Positions 1 through 8,287 of a stretch of 39,359 nt of DNA are shown here, piece by piece; the first letter of the stretch is position 1, and each line of letters begins with the position of its first letter. Under the pieces are notes generated by a model. The model was not told where the DNA came from. It did not search any database and worked only from the letters and a program-made list of their open reading frames with translations. Source of the DNA: Desulfocapsa sp. (GTDB lineage: Bacteria > Desulfobacterota > Desulfobulbia > Desulfobulbales > Desulfocapsaceae); contig JAIPEF010000012.1 of the NCBI GenBank assembly GCA_021737265.1, forward strand, positions 1 to 39,359, written 5' to 3'. A program made the position numbers and the translations under genes.

Positions 1-137
1 TCCGAGAATAGACATTTTTTCTCAAATCGAGGCATCTGTGAAAAATAAGCACAGGCATATACATAATATTCCGAGCATTATTTTTCACAAGCAACGAAGA
101 GTTGGGGAAAAAGGGCATTTTCGGTCAGGCTCCTAGT
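1..137 (-). mobile_element. End of a multicopy element, running out of the window
   Basis: Bases 32-137 are an exact inverted copy of the last 106 bases of the window (39254-39359). The shared sequence ends at CTAG (132-135 region) and beyond it the two flanks differ, so this is a real element boundary. It contains a hairpin-capable pair, GTGAAAAATAAGC (38-50) against GCATTATTTTTCAC (75-88). Bases 1-31 continue the element beyond what the other copy shows. No transposase reading frame is present in the visible part, so the family cannot be named; an insertion-sequence end is the likeliest reading. Confidence 0.55.
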
Positions 138-338
138 GCCCCGAACCGTAATTCTGTCCCGTCTTTACTTCGCCTCATCCTGACACTAATCAGGGAATTA
201 TTATCACTCCAAAACGCTTACATACAGCTGGATTACGAACAAAATGAAAATTCCTAACTTCAGCAAATGTACCCATAGGGAAGCATGAGTAAGAACAAGG
301 AACAACAGGTAAACGACAATTAGGGCAAAAAAACAAAA

Positions 339-370
339 AAGGGGTTAAGCCGCAAACGACTTAACCCCTT
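339..370 (-). terminator. Rho-independent terminator after tRNA-Arg
   Basis: The inverted repeat AAGGGGTTAAG / CTTAACCCCTT has a ten-base loop. On the minus strand it is followed by a long T-rich run (plus-strand A tract 327-340). It sits directly downstream of the minus-strand tRNA and would end a transcript that may begin at the upstream rng-like gene. Confidence 0.85.
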
Positions 371-378
371 AATATATT

Positions 379-455
379 TGGTACACCAGGCAGGATTCGA
401 ACCTGCGACCCCCTGATTCGTAGTCAGGTACTCTATCCAGCTGAGCTACTGGTGC
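379..455 (-). tRNA. tRNA-Arg (anticodon ACG)
   Basis: The minus strand folds as a full cloverleaf. The acceptor stem is GCACCAG/CTGGTGT with a G-U first pair, the D arm is GCTCAGCTGGATAGAGT, and the anticodon arm is CCTGA-CTACGAA-TCAGG. The T arm carries GGTTCGAATCC. The anticodon ACG reads CGN arginine codons after A34 deamination. The 3' CCA is encoded (379-381). It begins about 50 bases after the stop of the RNase E/G-family gene on the same strand and is followed by a terminator, so co-transcription with that gene is possible. Confidence 0.96.
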
Positions 456-505
456 ATATGGAATGGACTTTATACCTTAGTTCTTTTTTTTCCTCAAGCC
501 TGTTT

Positions 506-2770
506 TCAGCCTTTTTGCTCTTTTTCATTCTTGTGGAATATGATTTCGTGGTCTGCAGGTTTAAGACTGGGATCCGCAACAATAACAATGGAAATTTTAT
601 TCCGACTCTCTATATCAATGATTTCCTGTCGCTTGTTATTTAACAGATATTGTGCAACATCCAGTGGGAAATGACACTCTGCCTGAGCGACATTTTTCCT
701 GCTGACACCGGTCTGGACACGCCGCAGGTAGAAAAGAGCCAGGGTTTCCACTGAGCGTACAACGCCACGCCCTTTACAATGTTCGCACACCCTATAGTTA
801 CTGGTTTCAATGGGAGCACCCAGCTTCTGCCTGGAGATCTGCATAAGACCAAACTTGGAAATCCGGCTGATATCCACTTTGGCCCGATCCCGCTTCATGG
901 CAATTTTGACCTGGCGTTCCACCTCACGAATATTTTTACTCACCCGCATATCGATAAAATCGACAACAATCAAACCGCCGAGATCACGGAGACGCAATTG
1001 ACGGGCAAGCTCTGTGGCAGCCTCCATATTGGCCTTAAAGATCGACTCTTCAAAATTCTTTCCCTTACCGGTGGAGCCGGAGTTGACGTCGATGGCTACC
1101 AGTGCCTCGGTTGGGTCAATCACGATGGAGCCGCCAGAAGGTAGAGGCACCTGGGGCTGATAAATGGACTCGATCTGATCTTCAACATTGAATTGGTTGA
1201 AAATTGGACGGGACCCCGTATGCAGCCGGGCCTTAGCGCCTCTCTGTTTTTCCGGTAGCAGTTCAAGGAAATCTTTCACCTTTTCCAGGGCGGCAAGATC
1301 ATCCACCAGAATTTCCTTTATCTCAGGGTCAAAGTGTTCGCGCAAAAAACGCAGTACACAGTCATGGTCCTGATAGACCAGGCCTACACCCTCAAGACTC
1401 TGCCCTTTCTTTTTAATCTCATCCCAAAGCTTGGCCAGATACTGAACATCCTTAGTAAGGGCGGTTTTAGTAATATCCACACTTGCAGTACGTACGATCC
1501 AGCCAACACCTTCCGGAATGTTCAGAGAGCCCATGATCTCACGTAGCTGTGAACGCCGCTCTTCCCCGCTTATCTTCCTCGATATGCCTGAAGAATCAGA
1601 GCCCGGCATCAATACCACGCAGCGTCCGGGAATAGAAAGGTAGGTGGTCATATTGGCCCCCTTGTTCCCTATTTCCTCTTTCACCACCTGCACCAGAATT
1701 TCCTGCCCTCGCTCCAGAACATCATGAATTTTCAACTTCTTCCACTGACGCTGCTGGATGAGCTTTTTGTTTTCCTCGCTGATCTCCTGTTTATAGTATT
1801 CCGGATGAATCTCATCGAAGGGAAGGAAACCGTTTTTCTCCGTACCGTAATCCACAAAGGCAGCCTGGAGATGACTTTCTATGGCTACGATCTTTGCTTT
1901 ATAGATATTGTTTTTTGTCTGTTTGGAGGAAACGGTAGAAACATGAATGGACTCCAGGTTCCCATCCGCAAGCAGCGCCAGACGACACTCTTCCGGTTCT
2001 TCGGCATTCACCAGCAGCCTCAGGTTCTGCGGTTTTTCTTCCGGCTCAACCTCATCGACTGGTTTTTGCCTCTGTTTCTGCCTAACGGTACCCTTGGGGG
2101 CCTCTGTTTTTCTTCCACGGGGGCGTGACGGTTTCTGTTGACTCTCCGTTTTGGCTCTTTCCTCAGAGTCGCTTGCCGGACTTACTCCCTCGGCCGAAGG
2201 TTTTGCCTGTTCTGTTTGCTCGACGTCTTTTAATGCTTCAGCTTCCTGAAGTGGCTTCGATGGTTTAGCTTCGTCAACCGGCTTTTTTCGGGGGGCTGGT
2301 TTTTTCCTCTGTTTCTGGGCGACAGAGCTCTTTGGTGTCCCTGTTTTTCCTCCACGGGGGCGTGACGGTTTTTGTTGGCGCTCTGTTTTAGTTCTTTCCT
2401 CAGAGTCGCTTACCGGACTTACTCCCTCGGCCGAAGGTTTTTCCTGCGCTGTTTTCTCAACGTCTTTTAATGCTTCGGCTTCCTGAAGTGGCTTCGATGG
2501 TTTAGCTTCAACAGCTGATTTTTTTCGGGGGGCTGGTTTTTTCCTGGGCGCACGGGCCTGACCACTGCTTTTCTTGGGGGCAGCTTTTTTCCGGGGCTTT
2601 GGAGCTTCTTTCTTTTGTTTTGCTACTGATTCACTCGTGCTCTCAGCCTTATCCGGTGCCTTTTTTTTCGGCTCATCTTTTGCTGTACTCTTCCACCAGG
2701 CACCTGTTGATACCTTTACACTTTTTTTCTCTACAGACTCTTTCTTAGACTCTGCTTTTTTATCTACCAT
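506..2770 (-). CDS. Ribonuclease E/G family endoribonuclease with long basic N-terminal tail
   Basis: Single-strand-specific endoribonuclease of the RNase E/G family, acting in mRNA decay and rRNA/tRNA maturation. The catalytic core starts near residue 250. It has an S1-like RNA-binding part (AAFVDYGTEKNGFLPF, about 304-318) and the DNase-I-like domain with the metal-binding aspartates in AIDVNSG (D562) and VVDFID (D605). A Zn-link CEHCKGRG (C663, C666) follows. Residues 1-250 are Lys/Pro/Ala/Glu-rich, probably disordered, and contain a 79-residue tandem duplication (77-155 and 156-234). E. coli RNase E carries its disordered scaffold at the C-terminus; here it is N-terminal and the protein ends soon after the core. 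Whether it behaves as RNase E or RNase G cannot be decided from sequence, so no symbol is given. The start ATG has the upstream run AAAAGGAAATT as ribosome site. tRNA-Arg lies just downstream. Confidence 0.93.
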   Translation of the reverse strand: MVDKKAESKKESVEKKSVKVSTGAWWKSTAKDEPKKKAPDKAESTSESVAKQKKEAPKPRKKAAPKKSSGQARAPRKKPAPRKKSAVEAKPSKPLQEAEALKDVEKTAQEKPSAEGVSPVSDSEERTKTERQQKPSRPRGGKTGTPKSSVAQKQRKKPAPRKKPVDEAKPSKPLQEAEALKDVEQTEQAKPSAEGVSPASDSEERAKTESQQKPSRPRGRKTEAPKGTVRQKQRQKPVDEVEPEEKPQNLRLLVNAEEPEECRLALLADGNLESIHVSTVSSKQTKNNIYKAKIVAIESHLQAAFVDYGTEKNGFLPFDEIHPEYYKQEISEENKKLIQQRQWKKLKIHDVLERGQEILVQVVKEEIGNKGANMTTYLSIPGRCVVLMPGSDSSGISRKISGEERRSQLREIMGSLNIPEGVGWIVRTASVDITKTALTKDVQYLAKLWDEIKKKGQSLEGVGLVYQDHDCVLRFLREHFDPEIKEILVDDLAALEKVKDFLELLPEKQRGAKARLHTGSRPIFNQFNVEDQIESIYQPQVPLPSGGSIVIDPTEALVAIDVNSGSTGKGKNFEESIFKANMEAATELARQLRLRDLGGLIVVDFIDMRVSKNIREVERQVKIAMKRDRAKVDISRISKFGLMQISRQKLGAPIETSNYRVCEHCKGRGVVRSVETLALFYLRRVQTGVSRKNVAQAECHFPLDVAQYLLNNKRQEIIDIESRNKISIVIVADPSLKPADHEIIFHKNEKEQKG
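2068..2541 (-). repeat. 237-bp coding tandem duplication inside the RNase E/G tail
   Basis: Two adjacent units with a period of 237 bp (for example TCTGTTTCTG at 2071 and again at 2308) encode near-identical 79-residue blocks. Each block contains KPSKPLQEAEALKDVE, KPSAEGVSP and QQKPSRPRG. The copies differ by about 15 residues, so the duplication is not brand new. The period is a multiple of three and keeps the frame open. Confidence 0.9.
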
Positions 2771-3623
2771 AATTTCCTTTTGCCGGAGAAGGGCTCACCC
2801 CATTCCGGATCTCACAGACGAACCCACCTGTGCGGGTTGTCTCATTTTTTTTAACAGATTCCGATGACACTCAGCCACCGTCCCTGTCTCACATTTTGTC
2901 AACACCGCCCTGGTTCGATCACTACCCAGAAAACACTTCCGAATAATTTTCACGCTTCATCGAACCTGCGGAGCAGGCATGACACTTCTTCTTGAAGAAA
3001 AAACTCAGCTCAATTTCTGCTGCAATCTCTTTTTCAGACAATTTTCCGGAATTCCCGGACATATTACTCTCCTGCCGCAAAGTCGAAGACTTTTTATTGC
3101 AGACCGAAAAGTAATCAAATTCTCACAGATTTTTCGTACCTGACCCTTCGTCTCTCTGCCTCCATCAAGCTTCTCTACAGGGAGGGCAAGAACCATCACC
3201 GTTGAGGCACACTCTTTTATTGTAAGTAGTCAACGGGATTAGGTCAACTGCTGAACTGCAGAGGAGAAGACTTATTCATCCTGCAAAAAAAAAGAATTAC
3301 AAATACTGTTTTCCAACAGTAAGAGAAGAAAAACACTGTTCTTCTTGCCAGGAACACGGTACACTGCAACGCGAAAGTAAAACAATTTCCATTTATTATC
3401 AAGGCAAATCTGTGATTTTAAACTTGACACTCAACGTCCATCCTCGTACATTTCACTGGTTATTCGAATTATCCTTTGCCAGTCAGGGATACAGAGACCT
3501 TGCCTCCACTTCCAAGTCCATAGCTTCTCTCTTTCCCGGAACAGGCATATTTTTACCCAAAATCCATGTCATATCAGACCTGCAGCCTGGCATGACAGAA
3601 CACAATATTTCAAGGAGTTTGCT
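2771..3623. other. 853-bp intergenic region between divergent rng-like gene and lptD
   Basis: This stretch must hold the promoters of two divergent genes, but I could not place them confidently. A small hairpin AACCC..GGGTT with a T run (2821-2852) lies in the presumed 5' leader of the RNase gene. It is oriented as a plus-strand terminator with no plus-strand gene before it. A possible 54-residue plus-strand ORF (2979-3143, start MTLLLEEKTQ) has GGAG five bases before its ATG, but shows no recognisable family and may be chance. Nothing else is supported. Confidence 0.5.
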
Positions 3624-5945
3624 GTGATAAAGCTCTCTAATTCGTGCACTTTTACGAGACTCTCTCTTTGCCTTGCCTCACTGCTGGCTCTTGCTGCTCA
3701 ACCGAATGTTCTTCAGGCTGAGACAGTCGAGACCGAGGAGTGGCAAATTGAGGCCGACAAACTCCTCCACTTCGACCATCCCAAAAGCGTTATTGCTGAA
3801 GGAAACGTGGTGCTGACCAAGTTACGAATCCTCCCCCCTAAAAAGGATGCCCCCAAGGTAGGAACTTCGTCCTGGTCAAGTTTATTGGAAGAAGCTCCAG
3901 CAGAGCTTGGGGAAGAAGTTATTACCCAGGAAATAAGTCAGGACACAGAACTCCGTTCTGAAACAGAAATGACTGTTCTTGCAGACTGGATCGCCTATGA
4001 CGTTGAAAAAAGTACCATCAAAGCCAAAGGCCATGTAATTATTAAGAATGACACCGATCAACTCCAGGCTGACGAAGGTGTATTCAACCTGACAGAGGAA
4101 ACGGGGTCCTTCAAAGAAGCTACCATCCTCCGTCAATCTATGGACCTCCACTTTGAAGGGGAAACCATTGAAAAAACAGGGGTCAACACCTACCATATCA
4201 CCGACGGCTGGGTGGTGACCTGTAAGTTTGAAGAAGGACAAACTCCTCCCTGGAGCTTTGCAGCCAGTGATACCAAGGTCACACAGGGAGAATATGCAAT
4301 CCTCAAACACGCCCGATTTCGCATTAAAGATGTACCGGTTTTCTATACTCCCTGGCTTATGCTCCCGGTGGGCAACAAACGCCAGACAGGTCTGCTTTTC
4401 CCGGAAATTTCCAATTCAGACCGAAACGGTTTGGGGTTCAATCTCCCCCTCTTCCTAAACATTTCAGACTCCTCCGACATCACGCTCTATTCAGAATACT
4501 ACGCCAATCGTGGTTTCATGCCCGGCCTTGAATACCGCTATGTTCTCGGCGCCCAGAAAAAAGGAACATTCATGGCCAACTACCTCCATGATGACCTTTC
4601 CGATCCATCGGAAACGGAGTACCGGCAGAAAACAGGGTACACCCACACCAATCAGGACAGATACTGGCTACGTGGTAAACTCGATCATGACTTTGCCAAT
4701 GACGTAATCACCCGCCTGGATCTTGATATTGTTTCAGACCGGGATTATCTGACTGAATTTGAGTCCGGCATGACTGGCTTCGGCGATTCCAACGACCGTT
4801 TTTTCGATATGTATGGCCGTGGTTTTCAAAATAAAACAGCTAATGAACGTGCCAACAGCCTGAAAATTCTCAAGGCGTGGGACAGCATGGCCCTCGAAGG
4901 TGTCTTTTTAGGAATTAATGATGTCAGGGAAAAGGAAACCAGCCCCACACCTCTCTGGAAACTGCCAAGCCTTGACTTTACCGGCAGTCTGCCTCTGGCT
5001 GAGACAGGTTTCACCTTTGACTGGGATACCGATTACGTCAATTACTACCGCGAAGACGGTGTTGGCGGGCACCGATTTGACCTCTATCCTCGTTTGAGCA
5101 TGCCCCTTCCCCTCGGTCCTTACCTGGAATCACGTGCAGAAGCCGGTGTCCGAGACACATTTTATAATGTCCAGACATATGGAGATGGGACCTGGAATGA
5201 AGATAGTACGCCCAACCGCTTACTTGGGGATTTCCACACCGAAATCGGAACCACCCTGCTCAGAGATTTTTCATTAAATATTGGAGAGACCACGGGACTC
5301 AGGCACAACTTCAGACCTTATATCCAATATGACTATCTCTCTGATACAGACCAGGACGATCTCCCTGATTTTGATTCCATTGACCGCATTGATGATTTAA
5401 ATCTAATCACTTATGGAATTGATAATTTTTTCAAACGGTTTGGCACAATTGGTGGCAGCGATACAGAAAAAGAGTACAGCCGCCTGACGATCTCACAAGG
5501 CTACGACTTGCGCAGCGAGGAATCTGACACCCCACTCACTCCAGTCAACATTCAGTTGCGCTGGAACCCCCTTGATGCCTTACAGGTAATCTATAGGACA
5601 GATATTGGTGTCTATGGTGAAGGAGTCACCTTTTATGGTCTGGAAACCTATTACAAAAACAGCCGGGGTGATTACTTCAACCTTGATTATCGCTATGACC
5701 GGGAAGACAGTGTTCATCAGCTGAATGTCGATGCGCGGGCACAGCTGTTTGATACCATATTTGCCGGCTACGCAATCCAACACTCCCTCTCTGAATCCAG
5801 AGTGATTGAGCAGGATATTTCGCTCATTTATCAGCCAGCCTGCTGGTCTGTGGAGCTGCAATCCAGCTACACCCCGGGCGACCACGCAATCAAAATAATC
5901 TTTAATCTCGCCAACATCGGCAATCCACTTGGGTTGAGGCTATAG
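3624..5945 (+). CDS. lptD: LPS-assembly outer-membrane protein LptD
   Basis: Beta-barrel translocon that inserts lipopolysaccharide into the outer leaflet together with LptE. The GTG start at 3624 is chosen for its AAGGAG ribosome site (3612-3616) and the signal peptide that follows (cleavage near LQA-ET, residue 32). An OstA/LptA-like jelly-roll domain spans about 36-200 (IEADKLLHFDHPKSVIAEGNV, LQADEGVFNL). The barrel begins with the family signature FYTPWLMLPVGNKRQTGLLFPE. The mature protein has only two cysteines, C200 and C740, enough for one inter-domain disulfide rather than the two of E. coli LptD. At 773 residues it is of normal family length. It heads an envelope gene run and is 8 bases from the next gene. 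Confidence 0.95.
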   Translation: MIKLSNSCTFTRLSLCLASLLALAAQPNVLQAETVETEEWQIEADKLLHFDHPKSVIAEGNVVLTKLRILPPKKDAPKVGTSSWSSLLEEAPAELGEEVITQEISQDTELRSETEMTVLADWIAYDVEKSTIKAKGHVIIKNDTDQLQADEGVFNLTEETGSFKEATILRQSMDLHFEGETIEKTGVNTYHITDGWVVTCKFEEGQTPPWSFAASDTKVTQGEYAILKHARFRIKDVPVFYTPWLMLPVGNKRQTGLLFPEISNSDRNGLGFNLPLFLNISDSSDITLYSEYYANRGFMPGLEYRYVLGAQKKGTFMANYLHDDLSDPSETEYRQKTGYTHTNQDRYWLRGKLDHDFANDVITRLDLDIVSDRDYLTEFESGMTGFGDSNDRFFDMYGRGFQNKTANERANSLKILKAWDSMALEGVFLGINDVREKETSPTPLWKLPSLDFTGSLPLAETGFTFDWDTDYVNYYREDGVGGHRFDLYPRLSMPLPLGPYLESRAEAGVRDTFYNVQTYGDGTWNEDSTPNRLLGDFHTEIGTTLLRDFSLNIGETTGLRHNFRPYIQYDYLSDTDQDDLPDFDSIDRIDDLNLITYGIDNFFKRFGTIGGSDTEKEYSRLTISQGYDLRSEESDTPLTPVNIQLRWNPLDALQVIYRTDIGVYGEGVTFYGLETYYKNSRGDYFNLDYRYDREDSVHQLNVDARAQLFDTIFAGYAIQHSLSESRVIEQDISLIYQPACWSVELQSSYTPGDHAIKIIFNLANIGNPLGLRL

Positions 5946-5953
5946 TCGTCACC

Positions 5954-6913
5954 ATGCATTATGACGTCTTTAATGGTGATGCGGACGGCATCCTTGCTTT
6001 ACACCAGCTTCGCCTCCATACTCCGCAACCAGCCACAACTCTTATCACCGGGGTCAAGCGGGACATCAAGCTCCTGAACAAAATCGGGGAGGTGGAGCAC
6101 AGCAGCATCACTGTGCTTGATATTTCACTTGATTCCAACCGTGACGCACTCCTCTCCCTTCTTGAGCAGAACAACACTGTTACCTACATCGACCACCACT
6201 TTGCCGGCGTTATTCCGGAGTCGGTAAAACTGATCACCCACATTGATCCTGCACCCACCACCTGTACATCTCTCATTGTAGACAAACTGCTTGATGGGAA
6301 ATACAGGGCCTGGGCTGTGGCTGCAGCTTTTGGTGACAATCTCCATGATTCTGCTCAGGAAGCAGCGAAGAAAATATCCTGCAGCCCGGAGGAGCTCACA
6401 CAATTAAGAGAACTTGGGGAGCTGTTAAACTATAACGGCTATGGTGCAGAGATTGCTGATCTTCACTTTGCTCCGGACAAATTATATCGGGCCCTCCATC
6501 TTTATGATGACCCCTTTGTTTTCCTGGCTGATTCACCTGATCTTGCAACTCTTCGCCAGGGATTTGAGGAAGATATGGCACTTGCCATGAATCAGCAGGA
6601 GATGGCCTCCAGTAAACACAACCGAATCTACTCATTTCCCAACACTCCGTGGGCCAGACGGGTTTCCGGAGTGTTTTCCAATCTCCGGGCAAGAGAGAAA
6701 AAAGACGCCGCCCATGCCCTTATTGTGGAAAATGACGACACCACCCTGCGGATCAGTGTAAGGGCTCCTCTCAATAACAGAAAAAATGCAGATACCTTGT
6801 GCCTCTCATTTCCAACAGGAGGTGGACGAGCTGCAGCAGCCGGCATCAATAACCTTCCTTCCGAGATGCTTGATGATTTTCTCAACCAATTCCATGCAAC
6901 CTTTCCGTCATGA
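5954..6913 (+). CDS. DHH-family phosphoesterase
   Basis: Mn-dependent phosphoesterase-type protein of the DHH/DHHA1 superfamily (RecJ, NrnA/Orn-like and pyrophosphatase relatives). The N-terminal FNGDADGI supplies metal-binding aspartates. VTYIDHHFAG (D80-H81-H82) is the name-giving motif, and a C-terminal GGGRAAAAG stretch resembles the DHHA1 substrate-binding glycine motif, here with Arg where GGGH is common. At 319 residues the protein has no extra domains and no signal peptide, so it is cytoplasmic. Substrate is not decidable from sequence; short oligonucleotides or cyclic-dinucleotide products are possible. The gene overlaps the following transglycosylase by four bases (ATGA), implying translational coupling. 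Confidence 0.88.
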   Translation: MHYDVFNGDADGILALHQLRLHTPQPATTLITGVKRDIKLLNKIGEVEHSSITVLDISLDSNRDALLSLLEQNNTVTYIDHHFAGVIPESVKLITHIDPAPTTCTSLIVDKLLDGKYRAWAVAAAFGDNLHDSAQEAAKKISCSPEELTQLRELGELLNYNGYGAEIADLHFAPDKLYRALHLYDDPFVFLADSPDLATLRQGFEEDMALAMNQQEMASSKHNRIYSFPNTPWARRVSGVFSNLRAREKKDAAHALIVENDDTTLRISVRAPLNNRKNADTLCLSFPTGGGRAAAAGINNLPSEMLDDFLNQFHATFPS

Positions 6914-7971
6914 AAACCGGGAGCGAAAAAACATTAACAGCTTTTTTAGGTACTATTGTCCTGTTGCTCTCTCTCATTGTTACCTTTCCCCTTAGTGCTT
7001 CAACGGATGAACAGCCTCTCCCCGCTGCAGATCGAGTCAAAGATGGACAGAAAATTGATCTGCAACAGGAAAAATATACCACCCTCTTCCGGGAACTCGA
7101 ACAGGAGCACCGGTTTACAAAATCGGAACTGGAGATAATTTTTTCCGGAGTCAGTATCAAACGAAGAGTACTTGTACTCATGGATAAGCAATGGGAATCC
7201 AAGCCCTATTATCAGTATCGTCCACTCTTTATCACCAGATCGGTGATAAAAAAAGCCAGAAAACAGCTCAAGAAACATCGAAAAGTCCTTGATCGTATAG
7301 AAAAAGAGTTAGGTGTTGACCGGGAAGTGGTTATTGCCATCTGGGGCATCGAATCCCGTTTTGGTACCCACAGCGGTGGCTTTAACGTCTTTCAAACCCT
7401 GAACACCCTCTTTGATGCCTACCCGCGCCGATCCGATTTTTTTCGTAACGAATTGGTTCAGTTCCTTATTCTCTGCAAAGAAAATGGTTATGACCCTCTT
7501 ACCATTGAGGGGTCTTACGCAGGGGCCTTTGGCCAGACCCAATTTATCCCCTCCAGTTTCCGCGAATATGCAGTCAGCTTTGATGGAGATGCGCGGCGTG
7601 ATGTATTCAACTCAACCCATGACATTCTGGCCTCCATTGCCAACTACCTCCAGTTTTACCATTGGACACTTGATGCACCCTATTACGCTGATATTGGCTC
7701 TAAACTCAAGGGACCACAGGTGCTTCAGGCCAACAAAAAAGGCCGAAAAGGCCTGGTAGACGTCCAGACGGTCAGTCGGGAGCAGGGCGTTCCGCTCCCG
7801 GAACCGCCTGAAAAGAGGTCACTGACCATTGTCGACCTTGAAATTGACCCATCAAAAGGTGGCGGGAAACGGTATGTTGCCGGATACCCGAATTTTCAGG
7901 CTATTACCGAGTGGAATCACTCAAACCGGTATGCTATGGCTGTTAGTGAGCTGGCCGAAGCCATCCAATGA
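6910..7971 (+). CDS. mltB: MltB-type lytic murein transglycosylase
   Basis: Cleaves the MurNAc-GlcNAc bond of peptidoglycan with formation of 1,6-anhydroMurNAc (GH103/SLT_2 family). An N-terminal hydrophobic segment (10-30) exports it; there is no lipobox cysteine, so it is periplasmic or membrane-anchored rather than a lipoprotein like E. coli MltB. The catalytic glutamate is E148 in IWGIESRFG. The family block GSYAGAFGQTQFIPSSF..FDGDARRDVFN is intact, and the C-terminus NHSNRYAMAVSELAEAI matches the usual end. The start overlaps the DHH stop (ATGA). The stop codon TGA is itself the first three bases of an intergenic repeat copy. Confidence 0.94.
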   Translation: MKTGSEKTLTAFLGTIVLLLSLIVTFPLSASTDEQPLPAADRVKDGQKIDLQQEKYTTLFRELEQEHRFTKSELEIIFSGVSIKRRVLVLMDKQWESKPYYQYRPLFITRSVIKKARKQLKKHRKVLDRIEKELGVDREVVIAIWGIESRFGTHSGGFNVFQTLNTLFDAYPRRSDFFRNELVQFLILCKENGYDPLTIEGSYAGAFGQTQFIPSSFREYAVSFDGDARRDVFNSTHDILASIANYLQFYHWTLDAPYYADIGSKLKGPQVLQANKKGRKGLVDVQTVSREQGVPLPEPPEKRSLTIVDLEIDPSKGGGKRYVAGYPNFQAITEWNHSNRYAMAVSELAEAIQ

Positions 7972-8078
7972 TGGCGTCGTATTTATCCCCCTCAAGGGAG
8001 GACTGAAAAGAGTACCCTTTTTTCGGGTGAAATTTTTTATCTGCGAGGCACGCATATAAAGTTTTTTTATTTAGCCAT
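7969..8078 (+). repeat. Palindromic intergenic repeat, family P copy A (truncated)
   Basis: Begins with the family edge TGATGGCGTCGTATTTAT and shares its first ~70 bases almost identically with copy D (27533). Its right arm is missing: after TTTAGCCAT the sequence switches to the CTAG-bounded element at 8079, where copies B and D read CCATCCTAGGTTTGAGG. It contains the half-arm GGGTGAAA, but the partner GTTTTCACCC is lost with the right arm. Confidence 0.85.
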
Positions 8079-8233
8079 CTAGTACAGCGTAAACCTTAAT
8101 GTGCCGTTTTGGGTTCGTCCGTCATACCCGAGTGGAGTTATCGGGTATCCAGGAATTGAGCTCCGCTCCGGATCCCCGATTACTCCCTCGAGGATGACTT
8201 CGATGAGAAGATATAAGCCTTACAGTGTACTAG
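8079..8233 (+). mobile_element. 155-bp CTAG-bounded MITE-like element, copy M1
   Basis: Same length as and roughly 93% identical by eye to 39104-39258. The ends are imperfect inverted repeats, CTAGTACAGCGTAA and (reverse complement) CTAGTACACTGTAA. It contains an internal hairpin ATACCCGA/TCGGGTAT. No coding capacity. CTAG at both ends would fit an element mobilised by an IS630/Tc1-type transposase, which favours CTAG and duplicates TA; that assignment is an inference. Confidence 0.8.
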
Positions 8234-8287
8234 CAAGTAATTTTACTTTTTTTATGAGACAAGTTATTTAACGACAACTACCCTATT

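Noticed and set aside
779-1144. 121-residue plus-strand ORF and similar long ORFs antisense to known genes (for example 10613-11161, 18938-19453)
   Set aside because: They are shadows of strongly supported genes on the other strand.
2821-2852. Hairpin with T run in the leader of the RNase E/G gene
   Set aside because: Looks like a terminator on the plus strand but no plus-strand gene precedes it, and the stem is only five pairs. An autoregulatory leader role is possible but unsupported.
3005-3199. 64-residue minus-strand ORF between the RNase gene and lptD
   Set aside because: No signature, no ribosome site and composition like intergenic DNA.
3412-3627. 71-residue ORF ending inside the lptD start
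   Set aside because: It occupies the presumed leader of lptD and resembles no family; its end overlaps the lptD GTG only by chance.
7829-8059. ORF sharing the peptide GVVFIPLKGGLKRVPFFRVK with the ORF at 27348-27674
   Set aside because: The shared peptide is a translation of family P repeat DNA (copies A and D) read in the same direction, not a protein family.
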